A stretch of DNA of 11,095 bases from Microbacteriaceae bacterium (GCA_030725885.1 JANRET010000015.1:1-11095), one strand, 5' to 3'; shown: positions 1 to 7,267, counted from the first letter of the stretch. Notes: generated from the letters alone by a model not told the origin. Translations and numbers: made by a program.

Positions 1-153
1 TTGTTCGCCGGATACATTCACGCCCGTGCGACTCGCGGTTGGCGCGGTCGCCCCGCCGCGATTTTGAGCCTTATCGGATTCGCCGCGGTTGTGTTCAACT
101 ACTCGATCGTCAATATTTTCTTCAAAGGCCTCCACGCCTATTCGGGGCTCTAA
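1..153 (+). CDS. ccsB: Cytochrome c biogenesis protein CcsB/ResC type, C-terminal end only
   Basis: Frame 1 is open from base 1 to a TAA at 151-153 and encodes the last 50 residues of a gene that begins before the window. The peptide starts with an A/G-Y-[IV]-H-A-R-A-T stretch followed by G-W-R-G-R. It then has one hydrophobic segment (about residues 21-42) and ends in F-F-K-G-L-H-A-Y-S-G-L. This matches my memory of the C-terminus of actinobacterial CcsB (ResC/CcsA family). That is the multi-spanning membrane protein which, with ResB, delivers haem to apocytochrome c outside the membrane. The visible segment would be the last transmembrane helix with a short tail. The gene converges on menC and the two stop codons overlap by 4 nt (150-153). 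Identity rests on a short tail, so it is a recognition call. No T-rich terminator follows the stop. Confidence 0.8.
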   Translation: MFAGYIHARATRGWRGRPAAILSLIGFAAVVFNYSIVNIFFKGLHAYSGL

Positions 154-1142
154 AGCAACGCGAGGCACCGGGCGGCGCGCTCGCGCCACCATCGTTCACG
201 TTCGGGGCTAACCCGCAGTTCATCCGCTGTTTTCTCGTCCACGATTCCGGGAGTCGCCGCGAACGAGACAAGGTCGGTCAATTCGGGGAGGATGTCCCGC
301 TCAAACAGGATGTTTGTTGCCAGGCCGCAGTCGTAGTCGAGATGTTCGATTCGCCGAGCGAGGTCAAACGACGCTTGCAGTCCAATGGACGACTCCAATG
401 CGCTTGAGACAACGACGGGAAGCCCCGCTTCATCGATGATGTCCAACGCGCGTCGAACTCCACCCAGAGGTGCGACCTTCACGACGAGAATGTCGGCGGC
501 TCCTGCCCGCGCAACCGCGAGCGGGTCCGCCGCTTTCCGCACGCTTTCATCGGCGGCGATGAGAATCCCCATCCGATGAACGCGCCCCCGCAAATCGGCC
601 AGTTCCGCCACCGTGGCACACGGTTGCTCGACATATTCCAAGTCGAACGTTTCGAGCGCGCGGATCGCGTGCTCGGCTTCGTCCACCGTCCACCCGCCGT
701 TGGCGTCGATGCGCACCCTTCCAGCGTCACCGAGAAAAGCCCGTGCGGCCCCGACGCGTGCGATGTCGTCGTCGAGCGTCTGGCCCGGCTCGGCGACCTT
801 GATTTTGACGGTCCGAAAATCACCAAATCGTTCGAGTATTTCGGCGACGTCCTCCTTCGCGACCGCCGGAAGTGTCGCGTTCGTAAGGACGATTTCGCGA
901 AAGATCGGACGTTCCTGCTCGGTGGGACCGAGGTTCCACGCCTGTTCGATTGCGCAGGCAAGCCACGGGGCCGACTCGGCATCGTCGTATTCGGTGAATG
1001 CCGCGAATTCACCCCAGGAATTTTCGGTCGAACCGGCAATCAGCATCGTCTCGCGAACCGTCAAACCGCGGAATCTCGTCCGCATCGGCAGTGCCACGAC
1101 GCGCACGTTCGCCAACAGTTCGTCGACCGTGGGAAGCCTCAT
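150..1142 (-). CDS. menC: o-Succinylbenzoate synthase
   Basis: This 330-residue enolase-superfamily enzyme dehydrates SHCHC to o-succinylbenzoate in menaquinone synthesis. The superfamily's catalytic set is visible: a K-I-K motif (K113, K115; the second is the usual acid/base lysine), metal ligands D146 (RIDANGGW), E172 (EYVEQP) and D198 (AADES), and the opposite-face lysine K222 (VVKVAPLGG). An SALESSIG segment at 247-254 lies where the family binds the substrate tail. MenC is favoured over other enolase-superfamily members because menB, menE and menA lie alongside, divergently. The start ATG is preceded on its strand by GGAG only 2 nt away, so the ribosome binding site is poorly spaced and the exact start is less certain. 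Length fits the short actinobacterial MenC. Its end overlaps the convergent ccsB by 4 nt. Confidence 0.93.
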   Translation of the reverse strand: MRLPTVDELLANVRVVALPMRTRFRGLTVRETMLIAGSTENSWGEFAAFTEYDDAESAPWLACAIEQAWNLGPTEQERPIFREIVLTNATLPAVAKEDVAEILERFGDFRTVKIKVAEPGQTLDDDIARVGAARAFLGDAGRVRIDANGGWTVDEAEHAIRALETFDLEYVEQPCATVAELADLRGRVHRMGILIAADESVRKAADPLAVARAGAADILVVKVAPLGGVRRALDIIDEAGLPVVVSSALESSIGLQASFDLARRIEHLDYDCGLATNILFERDILPELTDLVSFAATPGIVDEKTADELRVSPERERWWRERAARCLALL

Positions 1143-1178
1143 GACTCCAACATATCGAGGAAGTTATAGCCTGAAGGC
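1143..1178. promoter_or_regulatory. 36-bp divergent menC/menB promoter region
   Basis: Only 36 bp separate the divergent starts of menC and menB, so both promoters must fit here or reach into the coding regions. On the plus strand TATAGC (1165-1170) or TAGCCT (1167-1172) could be a -10 box. Either would start transcription almost at the menB ATG, that is, a leaderless or near-leaderless mRNA. On the minus strand TATAAC, 27-22 nt before the menC start, is a possible -10. No convincing -35 is visible for either. These are pattern guesses. Confidence 0.4.
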
Positions 1179-2090
1179 ATGACAAATCCCGTCAGTGACC
1201 TGTTCGCCGCCGACCAGTGGGTGGTTGCCCCTGGCTTCGAGGGGCTGACCGACATCACCTATCACGTGTCGCCTGACGGCGGGATTGCCCGCATCGCCTT
1301 CAATCGCCCCGAGGTTCGCAACGCGTTCCGCCCCCATACGGTGGACGAGTTGTATCGTTCGCTCGATGATGCGCGGCTCAATCCGCGACTCGGGGTCGTT
1401 CTGTTGACCGGAAACGGTCCCAGCGCAAAAGATGGCGGTTGGGCGTTCTGCTCGGGTGGGGACCAACGCGTTCGCGGTGCCGACGGTTACAAGTACGCCG
1501 CCGGCGAGACCGCGGACACGATCGACGCGGCGCGCGGTGGTCGTTTACACATCCTCGAAGTGCAGCGACTTATTCGGTTCATGCCCAAGGTCGTCATCGC
1601 GCTCATTCCGGGGTGGGCGGCCGGGGGCGGGCATTCCCTTCACGTCGTGAGCGACCTTTCGATTGCCAGTCGCGAACACGCGCGCTTCAAGCAGACGGAT
1701 GCGACCGTCGGGTCGTTTGATGCGGGATACGGCAGCGCTTACTTCGCACGCCAGGTCGGACAGAAATTCGCCCGCGAAGTGTTTTTCCTCGCCGACGAAT
1801 ACGACGCCGACCGTGCGCACCAGATGGGCGCGGTCAACGCCGTCGTTCCCCACGTGAAACTCGAAGTCACGGGGATTGCCTGGGCCCGCAAAATTCTCGC
1901 GCAGAGCCCGACCGCGATTCGGATGCTCAAGTTCGCGTTCAACGCGGTCGACGACGGGCTCGTCGGTCAACAGGTTTTTGCCGGCGAAGCGACGCGACTC
2001 GCGTATGGAACGGACGAAGCGGTCGAGGGCCGCGACGCGTTCCTTGACAAACGCGATCCCGACTGGGGTGCTTTCCCCTGGCAGATCTAG
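1179..2090 (+). CDS. menB: 1,4-Dihydroxy-2-naphthoyl-CoA synthase
   Basis: This 303-residue crotonase-fold enzyme closes the second ring of the menaquinone head group, converting o-succinylbenzoyl-CoA to DHNA-CoA. Family signatures are clear: GF-x-x-LTDITYH (19-29), FNRPEVRNAFRPHTVDEL (41-58), the oxyanion-hole segment CSGGDQRVRG (91-100), and the glycine-rich GWAAGGGHSLH (145-155). In KQTDATVGSFDAGYGS (171-186), D174 and S179 match the catalytic Asp and Ser of the Mycobacterium tuberculosis type of MenB, which does not need bicarbonate. Y276 (LAYGTDEA) matches the conserved C-terminal tyrosine. This assignment is near certain. The gene leads a menB-menE-menA run; menE starts 4 nt after its stop. 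A purine-rich GAAGG sits only 1 nt from the ATG, too close for a normal ribosome binding site. Confidence 0.97.
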   Translation: MTNPVSDLFAADQWVVAPGFEGLTDITYHVSPDGGIARIAFNRPEVRNAFRPHTVDELYRSLDDARLNPRLGVVLLTGNGPSAKDGGWAFCSGGDQRVRGADGYKYAAGETADTIDAARGGRLHILEVQRLIRFMPKVVIALIPGWAAGGGHSLHVVSDLSIASREHARFKQTDATVGSFDAGYGSAYFARQVGQKFAREVFFLADEYDADRAHQMGAVNAVVPHVKLEVTGIAWARKILAQSPTAIRMLKFAFNAVDDGLVGQQVFAGEATRLAYGTDEAVEGRDAFLDKRDPDWGAFPWQI

Positions 2091-2094
2091 GGCA

Positions 2095-3135
2095 ATGCCC
2101 GTCGTGACCGTGCCCGCAGCCGAGGTCGAAGCGATTCGGGAGGCCCTTGTCTCCGGAATCACCGTCGATACGAGCGGGTCGACATCCCGGCCGAAACACG
2201 TGCGACTTTCAGGGAATGCGCTCGTCGCGTCCGCCCGGGCCGCGACCGCGGCGATCGGTCGCGGCGGGTGGATTCTCGCATTGCCGCTGACGTACATCGC
2301 CGGGATCATGGTCGTGGCGCGGACGCTAGAGGAGGACACCCCACTCGTCGACGCTCGGTGGGAATCGTTTGACCCGCGCGTGTTCGCGCGGCTGATCGGA
2401 GAGCTTCCCGAGGGGACCTGGTTCACCGCGTTGGTTCCCGCACAACTCGTTCGGCTCGTCGATTTTGCCGAGGGCGACACGGATGCTCGTGACGCGCTCC
2501 GACGACTCAATCGAATCTTGGTCGGTGGACAGGCAACTCCGGAAGGGCTCGTCGAGCGCGCCAGTCGTCTGGGATTTCACGTGACGCGCACCTACGGGTC
2601 CGCCGAAACCGCGGGCGGAGTCGTCTACGACGGACGTCCCATCGGGGACACGGTGATTCGAATCTCTCACGGCGACCGTATCGAAATCTCGTCGTCAAGC
2701 CTGGCCGACGAATACGTCGATGACCCGGAGCTCACCGCGGCCAGTTTCGTCGTCGACGATAGGGGCGTTCGATGGTGGCGCACAACGGACCTCGGTTCCC
2801 TAACGGACGGGGTACTCGCGGTGCACGGCCGCGCCGACGACGTCATCATTTCGGGGGGAATCAAGGTGTCACTCGCCGACATCGACCGAGTTCTCGCTGA
2901 CGCGGGATTGGACGCCGTCGCTACCTGGTTTGACGACGAGACCTGGGGGCAGGTTCCGGCGGTGGTGTCGACCACCGAGCTCGATCGCGAGGCCATCCGG
3001 TCGCTGATCGAATCGAGGTTGTCGAAAGAGTCCCGTCCGTACCGTTTTGCCACCGTCGAGGTGATTCCTCGCTTAGTTTCCGGAAAGATCGATAGGCGCG
3101 CCGTTCGCGCCCTCGTCGAGCACTCACAATCGTAG
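2095..3135 (+). CDS. menE: o-Succinylbenzoate-CoA ligase (short actinobacterial form)
   Basis: This is a 346-residue adenylate-forming (ANL superfamily) enzyme that activates o-succinylbenzoate with ATP and CoA to feed MenB. Visible motifs are the phosphate-binding loop TSGSTSRPK (26-34), where the usual TG pair is TS; the A5 motif TYGSAET (166-172); TTDLG (230-234), with the ATP-ribose aspartate; the hinge GRADDVIISGG (245-255); and the A10 lysine in SGKIDR (K331). The protein is about 100 residues shorter than E. coli MenE and lacks most of the N-terminal part before the P-loop, a layout I associate with actinobacterial MenE. The ATG at 2095 was chosen because it lies 4 nt after the menB stop; the open frame continues upstream only inside menB. 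The ribosome binding site is weak, so translational coupling to menB is likely. Confidence 0.93.
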   Translation: MPVVTVPAAEVEAIREALVSGITVDTSGSTSRPKHVRLSGNALVASARAATAAIGRGGWILALPLTYIAGIMVVARTLEEDTPLVDARWESFDPRVFARLIGELPEGTWFTALVPAQLVRLVDFAEGDTDARDALRRLNRILVGGQATPEGLVERASRLGFHVTRTYGSAETAGGVVYDGRPIGDTVIRISHGDRIEISSSSLADEYVDDPELTAASFVVDDRGVRWWRTTDLGSLTDGVLAVHGRADDVIISGGIKVSLADIDRVLADAGLDAVATWFDDETWGQVPAVVSTTELDREAIRSLIESRLSKESRPYRFATVEVIPRLVSGKIDRRAVRALVEHSQS

Positions 3136-3144
3136 AATTGCCCC

Positions 3145-4149
3145 ATGGCTTCCCGAAAAACACCAAAAAAGAAGAGCGCTGGCAACCGGAGTGGTCGACC
3201 GGGAGCTCGTCCCGTCGTCGCCCGTGGTGCAGCCGCACCCGCTCCTGTTCGACCCGCACGCCTGGGTGACTGGATTCGCGCCGCGCGGCCGGCCACTCTC
3301 GGGCTGGCAATCGCCCCGGTGTTACTCGGGTGGGGTCTGGGAATCCTGCAGTTTCAATTCGCCGACCTTGACCCGTGGGGACTACTGCCCCTGTCCGTTG
3401 TCACGCTTTGTTTCGCACTGTCCCTGACTCTGCAACTCGGTGTGAACTTCGCCAACGATTATTCGGACGGTATTCGGGGCACGGATGCACACCGCGTCGG
3501 ACCGGCACGTCTGACCGCATCGGGCGCCGCGCCGGCGAAGCGGGTTCGCCTGGTCGCATTCGTCTTCTTCGGTATCGCGACCCTCGCCGGACTTGGGTTG
3601 ACCGTACTGACCGAAATCAGGTGGTTGCCCGCAGTCGGTGCCGTCGCGCTACTTGCGGCCTGGTTTTACACCGGTGGAAAGCGCCCCTACGGTTACTTCG
3701 GACTCGGAGAGCTCGTCGTATTTGTGTTCTTTGGGCTCGTTGCGACGACGGGAACCGCGTTTCTTCTCGCCGAGGCAATCTGGCTCGACAGCATCCTCGC
3801 GGGCATCGCGATGGGGCTGTTCGCGGTGGCTGTTTTGTTCATCAACAACATGCGCGATCGCAGCACTGACATCGAGGCGGGCAAGCGCACGCTGGCAACT
3901 CGAATGCCGGTCTGGCTGTCGCGGTTGCTGTTTAGCCTGTTCATGATCGGTCCATTCGTGATCCTCGTGTATTTCTCCCTCGTGCTGTTCACCGCGGGGT
4001 GGGCACTCTTTGCGCTGTTCATTGTGGCACCGGCGATTCTCATCACGTGGACGGCAACCAAGCCCTCCGAATACGTCCTCGTGCTGAAACTGACCGTCTG
4101 GGCAAGCCTCGCCTACGCCACAATCCTGGCGTGGGCTTTAGCGTTCTAG
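3145..4149 (+). CDS. menA: 1,4-Dihydroxy-2-naphthoate polyprenyltransferase
   Basis: This 334-residue UbiA-superfamily membrane enzyme attaches the polyprenyl tail to DHNA, giving demethylmenaquinone. Both Mg-diphosphate motifs are present: NFANDYSDGIRGTD (101-114) and NNMRDRSTDIEAGKRT (234-249). The segment GDWIRAARPATLGLAIAPVLLG (41-62) is the usual family opening, followed by eight or nine hydrophobic helices. Residues 1-40 form an extra Lys/Arg- then Ala/Pro-rich cytosolic tail. No in-frame ATG, GTG or TTG occurs between codon 1 and the first helix, so this tail is probably translated. The gene starts 9 nt after menE without a clear Shine-Dalgarno and ends 1 nt before the convergent sdaA stop. 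The menB-menE-menA order on one strand supports a single transcript. Confidence 0.95.
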   Translation: MASRKTPKKKSAGNRSGRPGARPVVARGAAAPAPVRPARLGDWIRAARPATLGLAIAPVLLGWGLGILQFQFADLDPWGLLPLSVVTLCFALSLTLQLGVNFANDYSDGIRGTDAHRVGPARLTASGAAPAKRVRLVAFVFFGIATLAGLGLTVLTEIRWLPAVGAVALLAAWFYTGGKRPYGYFGLGELVVFVFFGLVATTGTAFLLAEAIWLDSILAGIAMGLFAVAVLFINNMRDRSTDIEAGKRTLATRMPVWLSRLLFSLFMIGPFVILVYFSLVLFTAGWALFALFIVAPAILITWTATKPSEYVLVLKLTVWASLAYATILAWALAF

Positions 4150-4150
4150 T

Positions 4151-5524
4151 TCAGCACTCGACGACGTTGACGGCGAGCCCGCCCATCGACGTTTCTTTGT
4201 ACTTGTGCGACATGTCAACGCCGGTCTGACGCATCGTTTCGATGACTGTGTCGAGCGAAATCTTGTGGGAACCGTCGCCGGCCAACGCGAGCCGAACGGC
4301 GGCGACCGCCGTGCCCGCGGCGATGGCGTTTCGTTCGATACACGGCATCTGAACGAGCCCACCCACCGGATCGCAGGTCAAACCGAGATTGTGTTCCATC
4401 GCAATCTCGGCAGCATTTTCAATCTGGCGCGGGGTTCCACCGAGCACGGCCGCGAGACCGGCTGCGGCCATCGAACAGGCCGAGCCCACCTCGCCCTGGC
4501 ATCCCGCCTCCGCGCCCGAAATGCTGGCGTTTCGGTTGTACAGAGTTCCGATCGCGCCCGCCGTCAGCAAAAAATCCCGTTCAATCGCCGCGCGGTCAAC
4601 ATATTTGAATCGTTCCGCGAAGTAGCCCACGGCCGGGATAATCCCCGCCGCACCGTTGGTGGGTGCGGTGACGACGCGCATTCCCGCCGCGTTTTCTTCG
4701 TTCACGGCGATGGCGAATGCTTGTAACCATTCGTTGGCAAATTCGGTCGGTGCGTCCGCCGACTCCTGCGCGACGAGGCGTTCCGCGAGACCGGCCGCCC
4801 GTCGTTCAACATTCAGGTTCCCGGGCAGCATGCCTTCGTTTTTCAATCCCGCATCCACGCAGTTCGTCATGACGGACCAAATGTCCCGCAGTTTCGCTTC
4901 GACGTCACCCGCGCCATACACCGCAGCGGCGTTGTCAAAGGCGATCTCGGCGATCGTCTTGCCCGTGCTCTCGCAGAGGGCGATTAGTTCATCACCACTG
5001 TCGAATGGGAAGGGCAGAGCCGCGTCGGCGGAACTGGCGGGGGTGTCTCCGATTTCGTCATCGGATTCGATGAACCCGCCACCGACCGAGAAATAGGTGC
5101 GGCTGAACAGTGTTTCACCGTCCGCGCCCAGCGCCACATAGGTCATCGCGTTGGAGTGTTGAGGAAGCCGCGTCATGGGCCGCAACTCGATGTCCTCAGC
5201 GTCGAAGGGAAGTTCGAGTCCCGCAACCGAGATGTGGCGCGAGGCGACGGCGTCGCTCCACGCGGTTGACACCATCACGGGGTCACACGTTCGCGGGTCG
5301 GCACCGGCGAGCCCGGCGACGATGGCGTTGGTCGTCCCGTGCCCAACCCCGGTCGCGCCGAGTGACCCGAAAAGTGAAATTCGGATGCGGGCGACTGAAC
5401 CGAGGTGTTCCGTTTCGCTCAATTCCGAGACGAATCGTCGGGCGGCGCGCATCGGTCCAACGGTGTGGGAACTCGACGGGCCGATGCCGACGGTAAAAAG
5501 GTCGATTGCGGTCAGGTTACTCAC
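4151..5524 (-). CDS. sdaA: L-serine ammonia-lyase, single-chain iron-sulfur type
   Basis: This 457-residue enzyme deaminates L-serine to pyruvate and ammonia using a [4Fe-4S] cluster. The N-terminal beta domain opens with DLFTVGIGPSSSHTVGPM (8-25). The alpha domain carries NEENAAGMRVVTAPTNGAAG (275-294), SGAEAGCQGEVGSACSMAAA (336-355) and LGLTCDPVGGLVQMPCIERN (380-399). C342, C384 and C395 match the three cluster ligands. The chain ends in V-V-E-C, so C457 matches the C-terminal cysteine that enters the active site as fourth cluster ligand in the Legionella enzyme. Fused domains and full length fit the one-chain bacterial form. The start is GTG, with an in-frame TAG four codons upstream and AAGGTAGG as a plausible ribosome binding site. 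It converges on menA. A strong terminator separates it from the upstream permease, so it probably has its own weak promoter just before the GTG. Confidence 0.96.
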   Translation of the reverse strand: MSNLTAIDLFTVGIGPSSSHTVGPMRAARRFVSELSETEHLGSVARIRISLFGSLGATGVGHGTTNAIVAGLAGADPRTCDPVMVSTAWSDAVASRHISVAGLELPFDAEDIELRPMTRLPQHSNAMTYVALGADGETLFSRTYFSVGGGFIESDDEIGDTPASSADAALPFPFDSGDELIALCESTGKTIAEIAFDNAAAVYGAGDVEAKLRDIWSVMTNCVDAGLKNEGMLPGNLNVERRAAGLAERLVAQESADAPTEFANEWLQAFAIAVNEENAAGMRVVTAPTNGAAGIIPAVGYFAERFKYVDRAAIERDFLLTAGAIGTLYNRNASISGAEAGCQGEVGSACSMAAAGLAAVLGGTPRQIENAAEIAMEHNLGLTCDPVGGLVQMPCIERNAIAAGTAVAAVRLALAGDGSHKISLDTVIETMRQTGVDMSHKYKETSMGGLAVNVVEC

Positions 5525-5546
5525 GATGTCAACCTACCTTCCGTTC

Positions 5547-5589
5547 AAGAAAAGGCGCCTGCGGGCCGACGAATCGACCCACAGGCGCC
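5547..5589 (-). terminator. Intrinsic terminator of the permease gene
   Basis: Eight nt past the permease stop, the minus-strand RNA can fold positions 5589-5554 into a 36-nt hairpin. The outer arms GGCGCCUG and CAGGCGCC pair over 8 bp, then come a U-G wobble, GGG/CCC, another U-G wobble and CGA/UCG, closed by a UUCG tetraloop. That gives 16 consecutive pairs. The stem is followed on this strand by UUUUCUU (5553-5547). On the plus strand the two wobble positions become C-A mismatches and the flank is A-rich, so the signal is directional. Confidence 0.93.
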
Positions 5590-5597
5590 CCGGTGGA

Positions 5598-7088
5598 TTA
5601 CTTGTGTTCGCCGTGAACCGCGTAGCGCTCTTCAGGAGACATTACGAGGTTGTGACGACCGACCAGCGCGAAGTAGACCAAGAAGACCACGTACACGACG
5701 ATGATCGCTTGGATCGCGGGAAGGAAGGTCGGGTTCAAAAGGAATCCGACGAACGCGAGTGCGGCAATCAGTGCGGCGACTGTTGCCCCACCGACACCCC
5801 ATGGCGAGCGATATGGACGCTCGAGTTCGGGGTGCTTGACGCGCAGGATGATGAACGAAATCATCTGCATGATGTAGGCCAACATGGCGCCCCACACGGC
5901 GATGTTCAGGATGATTGCACCAGCGACGGAACCCATTCCCTCGGGGTCGTTGGCAACGGCCCAGTCGAGGTAGACGAGCGCAATGAGACCGATCACGCCA
6001 CCAACGGTGAGTGCGAGCCACGGCGTCTTGTTCTTGCCCGTCACGGACAGTCCCTTGAAGTAGTAGCCAGCGCGCGACAGCGAGTACATGTTGCGGCCAT
6101 AGGCGAACATGATTCCCTGCAGAGACGCGAGCAGTCCGATCAGCGCAAAGATACCGAGGATGGCAGCCCAGCCGTCACCGACAACGGCGCGGAAGCCGTC
6201 GAGGAGAGGTTCGCCCGCGGCACCCGTTGCCTCCGCACCGAGGATTCCGGTGTTGACGAACATGACAATCAGACCGGTCACGATGAGGGTTCCACGCGCC
6301 CAGAAACCAGCACGCGGGATGTCCTTCGACGGGTTGTGGGCTTCTTCCGCAGCGAGGGGGAGTTCTTCGATTCCGAGGAACAGCCAAACACCGAATGGAA
6401 TCGCGAACAGAATTCCCATGAAGCCGTTCGGGAGGAACCAGCTCGAACCAGCAGCAGCCGGGTCGGCGGGGATGTTCCACAGGCTCGACCAGTCGATCTG
6501 ACCCGACGCGAGAACCACAACCGCGAACAGCACGATGATGGCGAGCGAGATGATCGACACGATGATCGAGAAGCGGAACGAGATTGCCGAACCGAGCGAG
6601 TTGAGACCGACGAACACCGCGTACAACACGATGTACCAGATCCACATGCTTCCGGTCAGATCGAGTCCGAGCAGTTCCGCCGTAACGCCGTTGAGGTAGG
6701 CAGCCGAGAAGAAGACAACGACCGCGGTCGTTGCGACATACTCGATTGTTTCGGCGAGGCCGGTGACGAATCCACCCCCGGGGCCCATCGCCTTGCGAGC
6801 GAATGAATAAGCACCACCCGTGTGGGGCATCGCGGACGACATTTCACCGATGGCAAACATGAGTCCGTAGTACATGACAACGAGAATGACGAAAGCGACG
6901 AGTAGTCCACCGAAACCGCCGGCGGCGACCCCGAAGTTCCAACCCGAGAAGTCACCCGAGATGACCGCGGCGATCGCGAGACCCCAGAGGCCCCACACAC
7001 CGGCGGATCGAGTTAGCTGTCGCTTCTCGAAATAGTCCTTGCTTTGCTCGGAGTACGAGACACCCGAGACTTTTAATTTGTCAGACAT
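5598..7088 (-). CDS. eat: APC-superfamily permease, ethanolamine permease type
   Basis: This is a 496-residue integral membrane transporter with about 12 hydrophobic helices (first about 30-50, last about 457-477). Motifs of the amino acid-polyamine-organocation superfamily are present: VISGDFSGWNFG (42-53) in the broken first helix, GEMSSAMPHTGGAYSFARKA (81-100), EELPLAAEEAHNPSKDIPRA (241-260), YGRNMYSLSRAG (330-341) and HPELERPYRSPWG (419-431). The ISGDFSGWNFG version of helix 1 is what I recall from the ethanolamine permease (Eat) family, so ethanolamine or a related small amine is the best substrate guess. It is divergent from a gamma-glutamyl ligase gene, which supports amine import for that pathway. 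The ATG at 7088 has AAGGA-type bases 12 nt upstream (7101-7108), partly beside a hairpin. A strong terminator follows. Amino acid or polyamine transport cannot be excluded. Confidence 0.85.
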   Translation of the reverse strand: MSDKLKVSGVSYSEQSKDYFEKRQLTRSAGVWGLWGLAIAAVISGDFSGWNFGVAAGGFGGLLVAFVILVVMYYGLMFAIGEMSSAMPHTGGAYSFARKAMGPGGGFVTGLAETIEYVATTAVVVFFSAAYLNGVTAELLGLDLTGSMWIWYIVLYAVFVGLNSLGSAISFRFSIIVSIISLAIIVLFAVVVLASGQIDWSSLWNIPADPAAAGSSWFLPNGFMGILFAIPFGVWLFLGIEELPLAAEEAHNPSKDIPRAGFWARGTLIVTGLIVMFVNTGILGAEATGAAGEPLLDGFRAVVGDGWAAILGIFALIGLLASLQGIMFAYGRNMYSLSRAGYYFKGLSVTGKNKTPWLALTVGGVIGLIALVYLDWAVANDPEGMGSVAGAIILNIAVWGAMLAYIMQMISFIILRVKHPELERPYRSPWGVGGATVAALIAALAFVGFLLNPTFLPAIQAIIVVYVVFLVYFALVGRHNLVMSPEERYAVHGEHK

Positions 7089-7104
7089 ACGACGTTGTAG
7101 TCCT

Positions 7105-7119
7105 TTCCCGTCGCGGGAA
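7105..7119. promoter_or_regulatory. Small hairpin or palindrome beside the permease ribosome binding site
   Basis: TTCCCG (7105-7110) and CGGGAA (7114-7119) are perfect inverted arms around TCG. On the permease (minus) strand the 3' arm CGGGAA runs into AAGGA, so a hairpin in the leader would touch or hide the ribosome binding site at 7101-7108. Only 6 bp, so it may also be a protein-binding palindrome or chance. Confidence 0.4.
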
Positions 7120-7158
7120 CTTTCGCACCCACGACATTGTGTTGGCTAGGTATCTGTG

Positions 7159-7189
7159 AGCATAGACCCGATAGCGTTCGAAAATCCAA
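7159..7189 (-). promoter_or_regulatory. Possible permease promoter
   Basis: On the minus strand TTGGAT (7189-7184) and TATGCT (7164-7159) resemble -35 and -10 boxes with a 19-bp gap, slightly long. Transcription would start near 7152, leaving a leader of about 60 nt. The -35 box overlaps the operator-like site at 7184-7198, which would fit repression or activator contact. Match to consensus is moderate only. Confidence 0.35.
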
Positions 7190-7198
7190 CCTTTAGCG
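7184..7198. promoter_or_regulatory. Diverged second copy of the operator-like palindrome
   Basis: The reverse complement of the 15-bp palindrome core at 7298-7312 aligns with 7184-7198 at 11 of 15 positions, including the unbroken nine bases AACCTTTAG (7188-7196). The two copies lie about 114 bp apart, one near each divergent gene, in opposite orientation. This one overlaps the possible permease -35 box. I infer a weaker second binding site for the same regulator. Confidence 0.45.
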
Positions 7199-7218
7199 GA
7201 AACTTTTCGGAAACTTTT
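7197..7218. repeat. Perfect 11-bp tandem repeat CGGAAACTTTT x2
   Basis: CGGAAACTTTT occurs at 7197-7207 and immediately again at 7208-7218. The unit is about one helical turn, so two bound proteins would sit on the same face. A third, near-identical CGGGAACTTT lies at 7114-7123 next to the permease start. This could be an activator or global regulator site distinct from the palindrome. Confidence 0.75.
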
Positions 7219-7267
7219 TGCGAATTGTGTAGCCGCTCGTTCGATTTTTAGACCGTGTACGTGGCAC

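Noticed and set aside
174..187. GGCGCG-CT-CGCGCC palindrome after the ccsB stop as a terminator
   Set aside because: It lies in the menC coding region, has a 2-nt loop and no T-tract on either side; likely a by-product of GC-rich codons.
1545..2510. A 321-codon minus-strand frame across the menB/menE junction
   Set aside because: Ser/Arg-rich without domains, and antisense to two well-recognised genes.
5175..6806. A 543-codon plus-strand open frame antisense to the permease and sdaA start
   Set aside because: Its product is a low-complexity Arg/Asp/Glu/His-rich string with no recognisable domain, while the minus strand carries two clear families. It is the mirror of GC-biased codon positions.
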